From NCBI GenBank assembly GCA_964036045.1, contig OZ038378.1:41975228-42039227 (forward strand): a stretch of 64,000 nucleotides of DNA, read 5' to 3'. The notes below the pieces were generated by a model. It was not told the DNA's origin, did not search any database, and was given only the letters and a program-made list of their open reading frames with translations. Shown here one piece after another: positions 52,735-63,340 of this stretch (position 1 is the first letter of the stretch; each line of letters opens with the position of its first letter). A program made the translations under genes and the position numbers. This DNA comes from Eutreptiella sp. 'Long Island Sound 2002' (taxonomy: Eukaryota > Euglenozoa > Euglenophyceae > Eutreptiales > Eutreptiaceae).

Positions 52735-55674
52735 ATGCAATCGTTGATCAGGAGCAAATCGGCAGGGGTTACAGGCGGAAGGGGCACAGCGGGGGCCGGT
52801 CCTGGTAGGGACCTTCTTTATGGTAGCAGAGGCTTACCTGCTGCCCCTACCTACCGCCGACCCGGGGACTTGGGCCCCTATGAGCCCTGCCCAAGTACGC
52901 CCCGGGTGCGTATTGTGGACTCGGTGGAGACCACGCCGGAGATTGGAGCCATAGAAGGACCGAGACGTTCAAGAGCATGGCGAACTCCGGAAGTTGAAGC
53001 CCGAAGAGAAGTACAACATTCGGGAAGAGGAGGACGTGACATGGAGGACCTGGTCTCCATGTGTGAGCGTCGCTGCCGAAAGGCATGCAACCTCCGCTCC
53101 GCCGCGGAGGACTCTGATGAGGCTTGCCATTCAGGCAGCAGTGGAGGACGGGCCCGGCGCTACCGGAAGCGCGGGTCACCCAAGTCCGCGGCAAGGGACG
53201 CCGGGGCTATGGACACGGACCCCAGCCCAGTCAGGCTGTGGGAATCTGAGGGGCACTCCGAGGGCTATCGGACAGCCTACGAGCCACCTTCGGAGCCGGA
53301 GATGTCCGCGCCGATCGCCAGGGCGCATACGGCCCCCGAGCCCGCCCTGAGGCACGACGCCGAGGGCTTGGAGAGGCCGGCCAGGGCCCGGACGGCACCT
53401 GTGCCCCGGCACACGGGACCAGAGACGGACGCCATAGGCGATACGCCCATGGGCGATGAGTCTGAGGTGCCGGGAACCGCGGGATGTGCTGAATCCGGCG
53501 GAAAGCACGCTGCGTGCCACTGCGAGCACGTCTCCTTCCTCATGGGCAAGTACCCGAAAATGGGGATGGACGCCATCGTGCATCGTCTTGACCGCCTGGA
53601 CAACGCCAAGGATGGTCTAGAGGAGGACGTCGCGGGGATCCTGGACGACCAGTCGGCCGCGGAGAAAGACATAGAGGAGCTGCGAGCGGAACAGGATCGG
53701 TACCGGGAGAATCTGGAGCTGGCCCTGGAGAAGCAGCAGCGAGTGGTGGACAGCCTCCTCCACCTGGTGGAGGACATGTCGGGACGCCTGAAAAGGCTAG
53801 AGGAGCTACAGCCCCTCGCCTCTGGTCCGGAGCTCCAGGCAAAGCCGGCCGCGGTAGAGCTGGTGGAGCGGGTTGAGACCCTCAGGAGCGCCATGGAGAA
53901 ACCCATGGGCGGCCCTGCAGAGGCACCATACGCGCCTCCGCGTGTTGACCCGGGTGCGCTGCCGTTTGTTCCCATGTTCAGCGAATCCACAATGCTCGGG
54001 GAACACACGGCACCGGCTGGGTCCATGCGGGAAGGGCACGTAACCACAGACCCGAGGAGCCTGACGGTACAGATGTCCCATGCCCCCCAGGATGTACCGA
54101 TCACGACGAATATGGTAGTCTATGCAGAAGAGAAGATCGAGATCCAGAACCAGACCATGCAGGGGCGAAGCATGGGAAGCGCCGACGGACATGGTCGAGG
54201 CCATCCAAGCGGAAACCTGTGGGCGAAGGAACCCAATACGGGGATATGGACGGCCGATGGAGCAAGTCCTTCCCGCATTCCAAACCCCATGGGTTCAGGC
54301 CCAACTGGACCGCACTCCATGGAGGAGAGGGATGTACGGGGAGTGTACTCACACCCCCCGGCCACAGGTGGTATCCGTCTCGGTGGAGTGGTGGCTGGAG
54401 ACGTCGGAGACGCCATCAGGATTGACGACCTCGGGGGAATCAAAATCCCCTATTACGACGGGAACCCGTCCAACCTGGATGACTTCATCCTGGACTGGGA
54501 GGACTTCGCCGAGGAGGTCGTTGGCGAGATGCGGGGAGCGCCGCGGGACAAGTGGGTACGCCCGACATTCCCACACCGGCTGGCGCAGGACCTGAAGGAG
54601 GAGCTGCGGGATCAGATCCGGGAAGGACTGATCCGTACGGAGCAGGCCTGCCTCCAGTGGTTGGAGGATGAGGAGCGGGTGGACGCTCCGAATCAGAAGC
54701 TGGAGGACCTGTGGTCCATCCCACTGCCGCTGGACCGCGGTGAGTTGCGGGTCCGGGACCGGAACCGGTATCTGCGGAAGTACCGCAGATGCCTCAAGCT
54801 GGTGGAAGACTGGAACGAGGCCAGTGAGATCCGCCACTTGCTGAGGGACGTCCTCCCCGGCAACTGGAAGAGGAGAGTGGAGGACGAGGAGAAGAAGCGC
54901 GCCAAGAAGCGGGTGGCGGTGAGGATCATGGCGGCGGAGGATACCCATGCGGGTATCATGGAGTTCTTCAGCAGGAACCTGGGCGAACCCAACCGGATGT
55001 TGGGCCTGAAGAACGCCGTGTATGTGGAGGTATTTGGGGACTCCATGGGGCGAAGGTTGTTGCGCCTCAACAACGTGGAGTGGAGGCGCGGGGAGCCGCT
55101 GAGGATGCAAGTCATCTTCGCCCGCATGAGCCTGGACGGGATGGTGAAGTACATCACGGTGGAGCTGAAGCTCAATGCGAAGAAACAGGCCCACGTGCAG
55201 GATCGGCATGGTCATGGACAACGAGAACACCGAGAAGACCGCCATCATCGGGAGATCCAGGAGGACACGGCCAACTCCGCGGAGGATGGAAGTGGAAGTG
55301 GCCAAGACCACTGGACCGGGTCCCGGGAGGATCACGAGGAGGCCCACTTCTTCGCGTTTGTGGCGCACAACGTGAGGAATCATGGGCAGGATCGGTCCAG
55401 ATGGAGCCAGGTGGGACCCAATGAGAGCAGAGCGCCCGGGAGGATCGGGAACCCACCGCTCTCGTTCCGGGAGTACAGGTCTCAGCAGGACGGGTGCTGG
55501 GTCTGTTATGGCAAGGGAAACAACCATGCACACGACCACCGTCAGTGCAAGGTTTATGAGGCGGACAAGAAGGCCTACTTCGCCGCCCACCCCGAGAAGA
55601 AGCCCAAGGAGCAGCGGATTTCTGATTGGAAGGCGAAGGGCGGAGACGGGGGAAAAGGCCAAGGCAAAGGCTAA
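52735..55674 (+). CDS. gag: Ty3/gypsy-type Gag
   Basis: The 979-residue protein starts at an ATG at 52735. Residues 1-300 are low in order and Arg/Pro-rich, with several RARTAP-type repeats. Residues 310-370 form a coiled coil (EKDIEELRAEQDRY, LEKQQRVVDSLL). The capsid-like part follows (KIPYYDGNPSNLDDFILDWE, LRKYRRCLKLVEDWNEAS). Near the end, CWVCYGKGNNHAHDHRQC is a C-x2-C...H...C zinc motif, followed by a Lys/Gly tail. A TAA ends it, but the same frame stays open for 58 more codons to a TAG at 55849 (GKGGGRGYGGGPGQDRR). Pol is in the same frame. Gag packages the RNA and forms the particle. The frame is undamaged. Confidence 0.85.
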   Translation: MQSLIRSKSAGVTGGRGTAGAGPGRDLLYGSRGLPAAPTYRRPGDLGPYEPCPSTPRVRIVDSVETTPEIGAIEGPRRSRAWRTPEVEARREVQHSGRGGRDMEDLVSMCERRCRKACNLRSAAEDSDEACHSGSSGGRARRYRKRGSPKSAARDAGAMDTDPSPVRLWESEGHSEGYRTAYEPPSEPEMSAPIARAHTAPEPALRHDAEGLERPARARTAPVPRHTGPETDAIGDTPMGDESEVPGTAGCAESGGKHAACHCEHVSFLMGKYPKMGMDAIVHRLDRLDNAKDGLEEDVAGILDDQSAAEKDIEELRAEQDRYRENLELALEKQQRVVDSLLHLVEDMSGRLKRLEELQPLASGPELQAKPAAVELVERVETLRSAMEKPMGGPAEAPYAPPRVDPGALPFVPMFSESTMLGEHTAPAGSMREGHVTTDPRSLTVQMSHAPQDVPITTNMVVYAEEKIEIQNQTMQGRSMGSADGHGRGHPSGNLWAKEPNTGIWTADGASPSRIPNPMGSGPTGPHSMEERDVRGVYSHPPATGGIRLGGVVAGDVGDAIRIDDLGGIKIPYYDGNPSNLDDFILDWEDFAEEVVGEMRGAPRDKWVRPTFPHRLAQDLKEELRDQIREGLIRTEQACLQWLEDEERVDAPNQKLEDLWSIPLPLDRGELRVRDRNRYLRKYRRCLKLVEDWNEASEIRHLLRDVLPGNWKRRVEDEEKKRAKKRVAVRIMAAEDTHAGIMEFFSRNLGEPNRMLGLKNAVYVEVFGDSMGRRLLRLNNVEWRRGEPLRMQVIFARMSLDGMVKYITVELKLNAKKQAHVQDRHGHGQREHREDRHHREIQEDTANSAEDGSGSGQDHWTGSREDHEEAHFFAFVAHNVRNHGQDRSRWSQVGPNESRAPGRIGNPPLSFREYRSQQDGCWVCYGKGNNHAHDHRQCKVYEADKKAYFAAHPEKKPKEQRISDWKAKGGDGGKGQGKG

Positions 55675-55851
55675 GGAAAAGGCGGAGGAAGAGGCTATGG
55701 TGGTGGACCTGGCCAAGACCGACGAGTGAGGTCGATCGAGGAGGTTGCTGAGGACATGTTGAGGACGTTGGAGGAACTCAAAACCGAGCAACGTGGTGGA
55801 CAAAGTCCTGGCGGATCGCAGCCGGAAGGGGCTGCGGGAAGCCAGATCTAG
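55675..55851 (+). other. In-frame gap between gag and pol
   Basis: Fifty-eight sense codons lie between the gag TAA (55672-55674) and a TAG (55849-55851), in the gag and pol frame. The gap reads as a Gly-rich then Glu-rich peptide, so it was probably coding in an ancestor. Confidence 0.6.
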
Positions 55852-58800
55852 AGGAGCCCCCACGGGAGTGGGACCTCGGAGGTCTCTCCTCCGAAAATCA
55901 GTGGAATCCCAGAGAAAGCGAAGGCACATTGGGTGCTGAAGAAGGCTCCAGAAGAGCCAAAACCACTGAGTTTCGCCACTCCCAACCCCTGGAGCGCCCT
56001 GCCAAGGGAAGTACATGTGGGTACGGGACATGGCAAGAAGGAAGGAGCGACCACGGAGAGCCCCGTGGATGGGCATGACCAACCCAAGATATACACCATC
56101 CGTGACCATACCCTTGAAGTCCTGATGCACCCGGACGTGCTAGAGTTGCATGCCGTGAGAGTCGTCCATACACCGCATGGCGACGAGCGGCAGTTGCACT
56201 TGAAGGTGCGTGTACGGTGCGGACAAGAGAAGTTGGTGGTGGATGTGTTGGTGGATACGGGTGCCCAGGTGAGCCTGGTCCGGAGAGGGTTGTTCAAGGA
56301 GGAATTCCTGCAGCCCAGCCGGAGATCGGTCCGCCTGAAGGTCGCCAATGGAGAGATCATGTGTGGTGGTACCCATGAGGCCACTATCAGTATGGAATTC
56401 TGGGAACACGAGCGCTTGAGCCGCCCTGATCAGGCGAAGAGAAGCACTCTCTCCGGGAACTTCTATGTGGCCGACATCACCGATTGGGATATGATCATGG
56501 GGTATGACTTCATGGTGGCAAACGCCATTGGAGCCCTTCCCCATCGCGCAACGCAGGTCGGAGAGGATGATGAATGCCTCACATGGCTGTCCACGGATTA
56601 TGCATGTGGATCATCCCAATGGAATGCTGAGGAAGAGGATCGGATCGTCCAAGCGGGGCAAGCTGTGGGTGCCAAGTCCAGAGGAGACCGCGGAGTTCAG
56701 CTCACGGAGTATGGAATGGCGCCGCAGGTGTACGACAGGATGATCCAGACGCGGGGAGCCGAAGCGCCCGAGACGGACGTCTTCGCTTCCCGGGATGCCC
56801 CACTTTTGCGGAAGTGTAGGAGGCATTGGCATCGAGGGGACTCAGCCTGGCACAGGCATTGGGGTATGAAGGAGTGGGGGCCCATGTATTGGCATGGCTC
56901 CCTGGATAACACCAGACGTACGGTGGAGAAGATCGTCGCGGATAGGGCGAAGGGGATCCTGGTCATAACCGGCATAGGATCCACCCCATGTCCGCTGGAG
57001 GGTCTCAAGTCGACGCTGGACTCCATCACCCTGAACGAGATGTCATTCGGGCCAGAGGAGGAGTTGTTCATCGACGCCAAGGGTGTATCAATGCCCTCCC
57101 CGGGTCAAGCGTGGGGTACCAAGGCTTTCCTGGTGGATGGGGCGCAAGCCCAGCCCACGGGTGATGAAGCATTCATCCGTAGAGTGGAGGCGGTGCCCAT
57201 GAAGGTCATGTTTGAGCCCAAGGAGGGGACGGATCAGCCTATTGATGGCATTGACGTCCTGTCCCACGCCGAGATCGACGACGTCGTCAACTATATGAGG
57301 ATGGGGATGCACGACCGTGTGGCAGCCAAGAAGAGGCGGGCCATGGTCACATCTCCGCATTGGTGGGATGACAAGATGTTGGTCACCGGCAAGTATGAGA
57401 AGGACGATTTCGTGGCGAGGGTCATGGATCACATCGCGGACCAATATGATGGTCCGGTTGGTTCGGATCCACCAACATGGGATTTTCCAAGAATGGGTGC
57501 CGATAGCGACAGTAACCAGCCCGATGCCGCAAATTTCCGGAGATTATCGGTGGGAGGAGCTCCCCACGACGATGAGGACGGCATATCGGACGAGGAGAAG
57601 TCGGAATCGGACCCGGAAGAGGCCTATACCGCAGTGCGGTCGGTTGTATCTATACCGAAGCAAGCGGCTGAAGAGGCCCAGGAGAACCCGAAGGTCGCCG
57701 AGCTGAAGGAGAGGCTGATCAAGGCCTATCCGCGGCTATTCAGTGGCGTCGCCAACAAGAACCCTCCAGATCGTGGGAGGTTTGGTACAGCGAAGATCAA
57801 GCTGACGCCGAACCCGAAGATCTATCGTCATCGGGAGTACCCACTGCAGGGCGATCGGGCCGAGGCCATGAAGAAGCTGTTGACCGAGTTCATTGAGCGG
57901 GCATGGATCGAACCCTCCGACAGTGAGTGGGCCAGCCCAGCCTTCATCGTGCCCAAGAAGGAGAAGGGCGAGTGGAGGTTGGTGGCTGATTACAGAGGTT
58001 TGAACGAGCAGACCAAGCACGACTCGTACTCGCTTCCCCTGATCGACTCCATCCTCCAAAAGCAACAGAAAAAGCGGATCTTCACGGTGTTGGACCTGAA
58101 ACAGGGTTACCACCAGATGCCGCTACACCCGGACTCCAGGGCCTGCACAGCGATGTCGACGCCGCTGGGGCCCATGCAGTGGAAAGTGGTGCCTATGGGT
58201 GCCAAGAATGGCAACCCCGCTTTCCAGCGCATGATGGACGACCTACTCGGTCCTGTCCGGGACTGTGCCGATCCCTTCGTGGATGACATTATCATCGGGT
58301 CCGGCACGGAGAACATGACTGAGGACGAGCTCATCGACGCGCATGAGAAGGATCTGCGCCGAGTGCTCAGCGGGTTGGACAAGCACAAAATGGTGTGCAA
58401 GCCCACCAAAGCCTCACTCTTCGTGAAGGAAGTGGAGTTCGCGGGTCACGTGGTTGGACACGGGCAACGCCGTCCCATGCCTGGGAAAATGGCGTCCCTG
58501 CACCACTGGGAGAAGCCCCAGACCATCAGCGAACTCCGGTCCTTCATGGGGTTCTGCAATTACTATTCGGGCTACGTCCGGATGTATGCAGAACTCTCGG
58601 GGCCGCTGCACAAGATGCTGCGGGTGGGGAAGTTCGATGGCCGGAAGGGGAGCAAGAAGAAGCTTGCCTGGACCCCTGAGGCTGAAGATGCGTTCAACAG
58701 CCTGAAGGAGCGACTCCTGGGGCAGTTGGGGCTGTTCCTGGTGGACCCGGACAAGGGATTCGTGCTACGGACAGACGCCTTGGACTATGCCGTGGGGGCA

Positions 58801-59787
58801 GTCCTCGAGCAAGTCTGGGACGACGGGACTCATGGTCCTGTGGCGTTTTGGAGCAGGATCCTGGCCGAGGGCCAACGCCGAACATGGACCGCGAGGGAGA
58901 AGGAGACATACGCCATTGTATGTGCGCTCAGGAAGTGGTCTGGCCACATCGGACTGCAGCCGGTGGTGGTTTGCACGGACCACCAGTCCCTACAGAGCTG
59001 GCACAAGGAGCATGTCGACACCCCCTCAGGACCAGCGGCTAGGAGGGCCCGATGGCACGAGACGTTCGCCAAGTTTGACCTCAGCGTCGTGTACGTCCCG
59101 GGGAAGGACAACACTGTGGCAGATTGCCTCAGTCGCTGGGCCTACCCCGCGGGCAAGGCTTGGATGGATATATCCAGCCATGGGGACGCCGAGGAGACCG
59201 AAGAGGCCAAGCGCATCATCGAGATGGAGAAGGTTATGGAGCAAGAGGGGGTCAAGTGCTTTGTGGTGATGGCAAACCGTACGGACCTGGCCAAGTTCCG
59301 GGGTGCCCGCGTCCAAGTTATTCGAGAGGAAACCCTCGAGCAATGGATGGTGGCCCCTGTAGAGCTAGTCAGGTCGGTGCTCACGGAGGACTGGTCGGAT
59401 GACTACGCGGCATCCGAGGACTGGAGCAGGTACTGGAATGCCGTGAGCGCCCCGTCGGACGACGAGTGGCCTGAGGGCACTGGTAAAAGGTCTCTCCCGA
59501 ACAATCACCCAAGGTCATTTCCTCCGTACGGGGACTATCGTCTTTTGGGTGAGTATGTACAAGCATCAGATGATTACTCACCCCATGGACAATTGCGAGC
59601 ACAGTGCAGGGCGGGTTGTGATGTGTGTGTCCACGCGCCGGACGAGGTGCGGATCTCTCCTTGTTGGCACTGCAACTTGCACATGGTGATGCCATTGAAC
59701 AGGAATTCCCCCCCCGCAACTGGCTACGGTACTGATCTCCGTCCCGCTCCCGCCACTGCTACCCCCTCATTCCCTTCACGCATGTGA
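55852..59787 (+). CDS. pol: Ty3/gypsy-type Pol without integrase
   Basis: The frame is open from 55852; the first ATG is only at 56125, so expression as a Gag-Pol fusion or from a non-ATG start is likely. In order: aspartic protease (VLVDTGAQVSLV, about 56245); reverse transcriptase (FTVLDLKQGYHQMPLHPDSR at 58081, then PFVDDIIIGS at 58273, the FVDD form of YxDD); connection; RNase H (VLRTDALDYAVGAVLEQ at 58762, then REKETYAIVCALRKW); VYVPGKDNTVADCLSRW closes it. After about residue 1180 the sequence (GTGKRSLPNNHPRSF and on) has no HHCC or DDE integrase. A full element should continue there, so pol is truncated or rearranged near 59480. No stop or shift occurs in the enzyme domains. The element cannot integrate on its own. 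Confidence 0.9.
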   Translation, partial: RSPHGSGTSEVSPPKISGIPEKAKAHWVLKKAPEEPKPLSFATPNPWSALPREVHVGTGHGKKEGATTESPVDGHDQPKIYTIRDHTLEVLMHPDVLELHAVRVVHTPHGDERQLHLKVRVRCGQEKLVVDVLVDTGAQVSLVRRGLFKEEFLQPSRRSVRLKVANGEIMCGGTHEATISMEFWEHERLSRPDQAKRSTLSGNFYVADITDWDMIMGYDFMVANAIGALPHRATQVGEDDECLTWLSTDYACGSSQWNAEEEDRIVQAGQAVGAKSRGDRGVQLTEYGMAPQVYDRMIQTRGAEAPETDVFASRDAPLLRKCRRHWHRGDSAWHRHWGMKEWGPMYWHGSLDNTRRTVEKIVADRAKGILVITGIGSTPCPLEGLKSTLDSITLNEMSFGPEEELFIDAKGVSMPSPGQAWGTKAFLVDGAQAQPTGDEAFIRRVEAVPMKVMFEPKEGTDQPIDGIDVLSHAEIDDVVNYMRMGMHDRVAAKKRRAMVTSPHWWDDKMLVTGKYEKDDFVARVMDHIADQYDGPVGSDPPTWDFPRMGADSDSNQPDAANFRRLSVGGAPHDDEDGISDEEKSESDPEEAYTAVRSVVSIPKQAAEEAQENPKVAELKERLIKAYPRLFSGVANKNPPDRGRFGTAKIKLTPNPKIYRHREYPLQGDRAEAMKKLLTEFIERAWIEPSDSEWASPAFIVPKKEKGEWRLVADYRGLNEQTKHDSYSLPLIDSILQKQQKKRIFTVLDLKQGYHQMPLHPDSRACTAMSTPLGPMQWKVVPMGAKNGNPAFQRMMDDLLGPVRDCADPFVDDIIIGSGTENMTEDELIDAHEKDLRRVLSGLDKHKMVCKPTKASLFVKEVEFAGHVVGHGQRRPMPGKMASLHHWEKPQTISELRSFMGFCNYYSGYVRMYAELSGPLHKMLRVGKFDGRKGSKKKLAWTPEAEDAFNSLKERLLGQLGLFLVDPDKGFVLRTDALDYAVGAVLEQVWDDGTHGPVAFWSRILAEGQRRTWTAREKETYAIVCALRKWSGHIGLQPVVVCTDHQSLQSWHKEHVDTPSGPAARRARWHETFAKFDLSVVYVPGKDNTVADCLSRWAYPAGKAWMDISSHGDAEETEEAKRIIEMEKVMEQEGVKCFVVMANRTDLAKFRGARVQVIREETLEQWMVAPVELVRSVLTEDWSDDYAASEDWSRYWNAVSAPSDDEWPEGTGKRSLPNNHPRSFPPYGDYRLLGEYVQASDDYSPHGQLRAQCRAGCDVCVHAPDEVRISPCWHCNLHMVMPLNRNSPPATGYGTDLRPAPATATPSFPSRM

Positions 59788-62700
59788 ATACAGGAGAGGG
59801 CAAAAATTTCATACGCTTTTAGCTTTGGCACCTTGCCATTTTTGCACATTTCAGCACCAAAATTTCAGACCGCATAGCTCTCAAATTGCCAGTTTTGACA
59901 CTAAAACTTCATTTGAGGCCTCTTTTCAGACAGAAGGCTCGTAGCTCAGTTTGGACGAAAAAAAGAATTTCCCAAACTGTTACCAAAACCTTTCAACAGC
60001 TTTCTGTTTCTTTTGGAAAATACTTTCTACTTCTCACAACTATTTGCCATGTTTCCTTCCTTGGGCAAGTGTTTTGAATTCTTGTTGCTTGCCAAAATGG
60101 TTTGCACCCTTCTTCCTTATCACTTGCCGAAACGTTTTGAACTCCACCACGTTTGGCATTACAATGCAAGACCCCCTAGTTTTCCTTTGTAAAAGGCAAA
60201 ACATTTTTTTCAATTGTTGCTTTTCATCTGCCTCTGCAGTCACCCTGGAACCCTTGCACACTTGCACAAAGACTAACTGCAGTACTCCTTTCTTTTTTGA
60301 AACATAGAATCGTAGTCGGCATGCAAGAAAAAAAACAAGGTCCTGCCCGGGCTCAGACTGAAGCGGTACCCAGAACCTATGGCCCATGGCCTGGAGGCCT
60401 GTGAGCCGTCACACCCGTGCGGAAGCCGTTGACACCGGCTGTCAGCGGGATATCCCTGTTCTCTAACCCACGAAATCTGGAATCCGATTTCTAACCAATA
60501 AATCGATTTAGAATTACCATAACTTTTTTGTCTTAGGGGACTTTCAGTCGGAAATCGGTAAAATACCCGATTTCTACTGTGATTTCTAATTGTCGTGAAA
60601 TCGCCGCCTGGTGTCGCCTGTTCGCGCGCTTTCGTCCCTTCTTTGTGGCGAGTTTTGTGAGGGATTTTTCTCGAGTACCTTTGAGGTTCTAAGAGAACTT
60701 AAGGGCTGAATCTAGAGGGTTTTCAATGTACTTTCATCTGATGTGTTCACCAGAATTCTTCGCCGTTGCGTCTTCGAGAAAATCAACGCGCAAGCTTTTC
60801 CGTCGATCGCTCGAACTCATGGTTCTCAAGGACCATGAGTTCGGACGGAACCCTACATTCCCCCCCTATGCCTTTCATCCATGGCCCTCTCACGCGGGCA
60901 TATCATTTTGTATAGGGAAGCGGGCAATGGCGATGTTTTAGGCAGCCTATGGGTCTCGCAAACCCAAGACGTTTGCGTGCGCAAACGCTAACTTTGTGGC
61001 CTTGTGAGCATGAACGTTAACAACCGAACACAATGCTCACAAGACCAAAAGCCGTAAGTCATTTTCGTTTTTCGAGCCAACTCAACGATGGCTTCACGCA
61101 ATTCAATGCGTACCAAAACTCTTTTTTCGAGAGAGGGCAAGTTTTGGGCGAAAATTAGGCCAAAATGGCCAAACCCCCGAGGCTCGTACCCGAAGTCTTT
61201 GGGAGAGTTGAGCCTCGAATTAAGACAATATGTGAAGTAGAGACCACGAAGGACATCGTGGATGGCTTGGTTGATTTTTACAACCTTGTCTTCCATTTTC
61301 TATAATTTCGCCTTGTGACCACGCGTGCCATACTGCCTCTTTGCACACGCGCTCATATGCAAGCACTAACGACACGAGTGGGCGGAGACAATCTAACGGT
61401 AATGGGCATATTTTGAGGCACCTACTATGGGCCTACTCCAAAAGTGTTTGCTCCTATTTTTGTTCCTCAATGACCCAAAGATATGTTCATTCCAATATCG
61501 CCGATATATGCACTTTTTCCCATAAATAGTGTGCTTCAAGGATTGAGGTGTTAAAAATGTTTCCATTATGCTTTGAACCTCAACCCTTGTTGCAAAAGGG
61601 AAGCAAAGCTTCGGTTTGCATCCATGCAAAAGCTGGAGGCTCCTTTCTCTTGTGATACGGAGATACGATTTTTGGAGGGACCGCTTTTGGGCGAATTTTG
61701 GCCGTTTTGCCCGGAATGGACACAAACCCCATCTCCCCCTGATTTCGCCCCCGAGGTTGCGTGCGCCACTTGACCAAGGGTAAGGGCAATTCGGAGAGGG
61801 CACATGAACCCGCATCGAATGGGGTGTTTCCTCATGTGGCCTCTCCTCTCGAAGGGAGAGTTCTGAGTCACCCAATTTGGGGTATGTTGCCATTCTGCCC
61901 CATTTGTGTGTTACTTTTCCTTTAATGGGGAAAATGGCTAGAGGCGACCATGAGGGTTGGCAAGTGGCATATATTGGGATCTAAGTCCCATATGTCCCTA
62001 GCATCTTTGATTGAAGAGATCCTCGCCGTGGCCATGGAGATATGGAATCATGAGTGCGGGCCATTTTGGCCAACTTTCGCTGTTTTTGCCATTGTATGCC
62101 ATATTGGAATTACCATATCTCCATGGGGCACGAGATCTAGCCAGGTAGAAAAGGCGAATATTGTAGCATATGACCGAGGGCTGAACGCCATTGAATTTCG
62201 TATTTGCTCCTCAGGCTCATCTGGAGTTATTCAACTTTTGGTGCAATCCATGATCTCCCCCTTTGCACCGCATGCTGCTTTCTGCCCCATCCGCGTGTTC
62301 ATCCCCTCGATGAACAGCAAGCAGCCAGTGTGACAGCAAGCCATAACCCAGGGCATGGGACCAGAGGGGATATCAAGGGTTGTGAATCAAGGCTTGGCGC
62401 GTCAATATCGCCAAGGTTTTCTACCCTGGACGGTCGCCCGAGACTGTCCATTTTGCCATTTTGGCAATTGTGACCCCACTTGACGAACCCGTGGTGCCCT
62501 GATGCCGGGACCTCAGAGGGAAGCAGGTTGGGTGAGGGCTCCAGGGAGTTCCTGAGCAAAGAGCATAGGGTCAGTTGCCTCGTCCCCACGTCTGGCGGGT
62601 CCGGACGAGGGGTCAATTTTGGAGACTTTTGAGCTAATATCAGTTTAGGCTGAAACAGCCCATTTTCAGCTACCAACTCCTAGGGGATAATGGCGGGGCC

Positions 62701-63340
62701 TTTCCTCCGGCTCAGAGAGGAGTTCGGACCTGCTGTTAAGGGGGCATAGGGATTGACGGTCGGTTGGCCTCGGAGTTTCTTGGTTCCCAGGAACTCGCCT
62801 GTGGCTGGGCGGGACACCTCCCCTATTGGCAGGGTTTCAGGGTCCGGACTGAGTAGGGCATGGGTTGTGTTTGAGCCCCCTCCCCTGCCAGCCACTGAGA
62901 GGGTCGGACCTGGGATTCGGATATGAGTTGCGACTGAGTGTCTATTGTCCTGTGATGCCCTTACCCCAGTCCAGTCTCAACCCCATGTGTACATATCCAG
63001 ATGTGTTGCTGTACATACTTTTGTTCCCTCGTTGCAGAGTGGCAAGGATCCTGAAACGCTTTGTCACATGACACGAGCGTATTGATGCCCCTGTGAGCGC
63101 AGTGCTTTGCCTGCCTGCTTGCTTGTGCGTGTCACCGCAGCGTCCCGCGGCCAGGCCCCCCACAAGAACGCGTCAAAAGCGTTTCACCGCCGCGGGGTTA
63201 CCCAGCCCCCGCGTACCACCCGGGGCCTTCGAGGGGTACGAGCAGCACCCCAACCCCGAGGACTCCAAGACAATCACGGAGCCCGCGCGCGGCCGCCTAG
63301 AGCATCGCCCTGAGCGACCACGGAAGCGCCGCGACTGTGA
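59788..63340. other. Stretch without a supported gene
   Basis: All frames are short and show no domain. Base composition is closer to 50% GC than elsewhere. A 3' LTR was looked for by eye against 50.7-52.7 kb and not found. Two short words, GTTCGGACGGAACC and the inverted GGTTCTCAAGGACCATGAG near 60.82 kb, form a local hairpin. Confidence 0.4.

Noticed and set aside
50701-62500. LTRs flanking the gypsy-type genes
   Set aside because: I compared 50.7-52.7 kb with 59.8-62.5 kb by eye and found no long identical stretch; a computed self-alignment would settle it.
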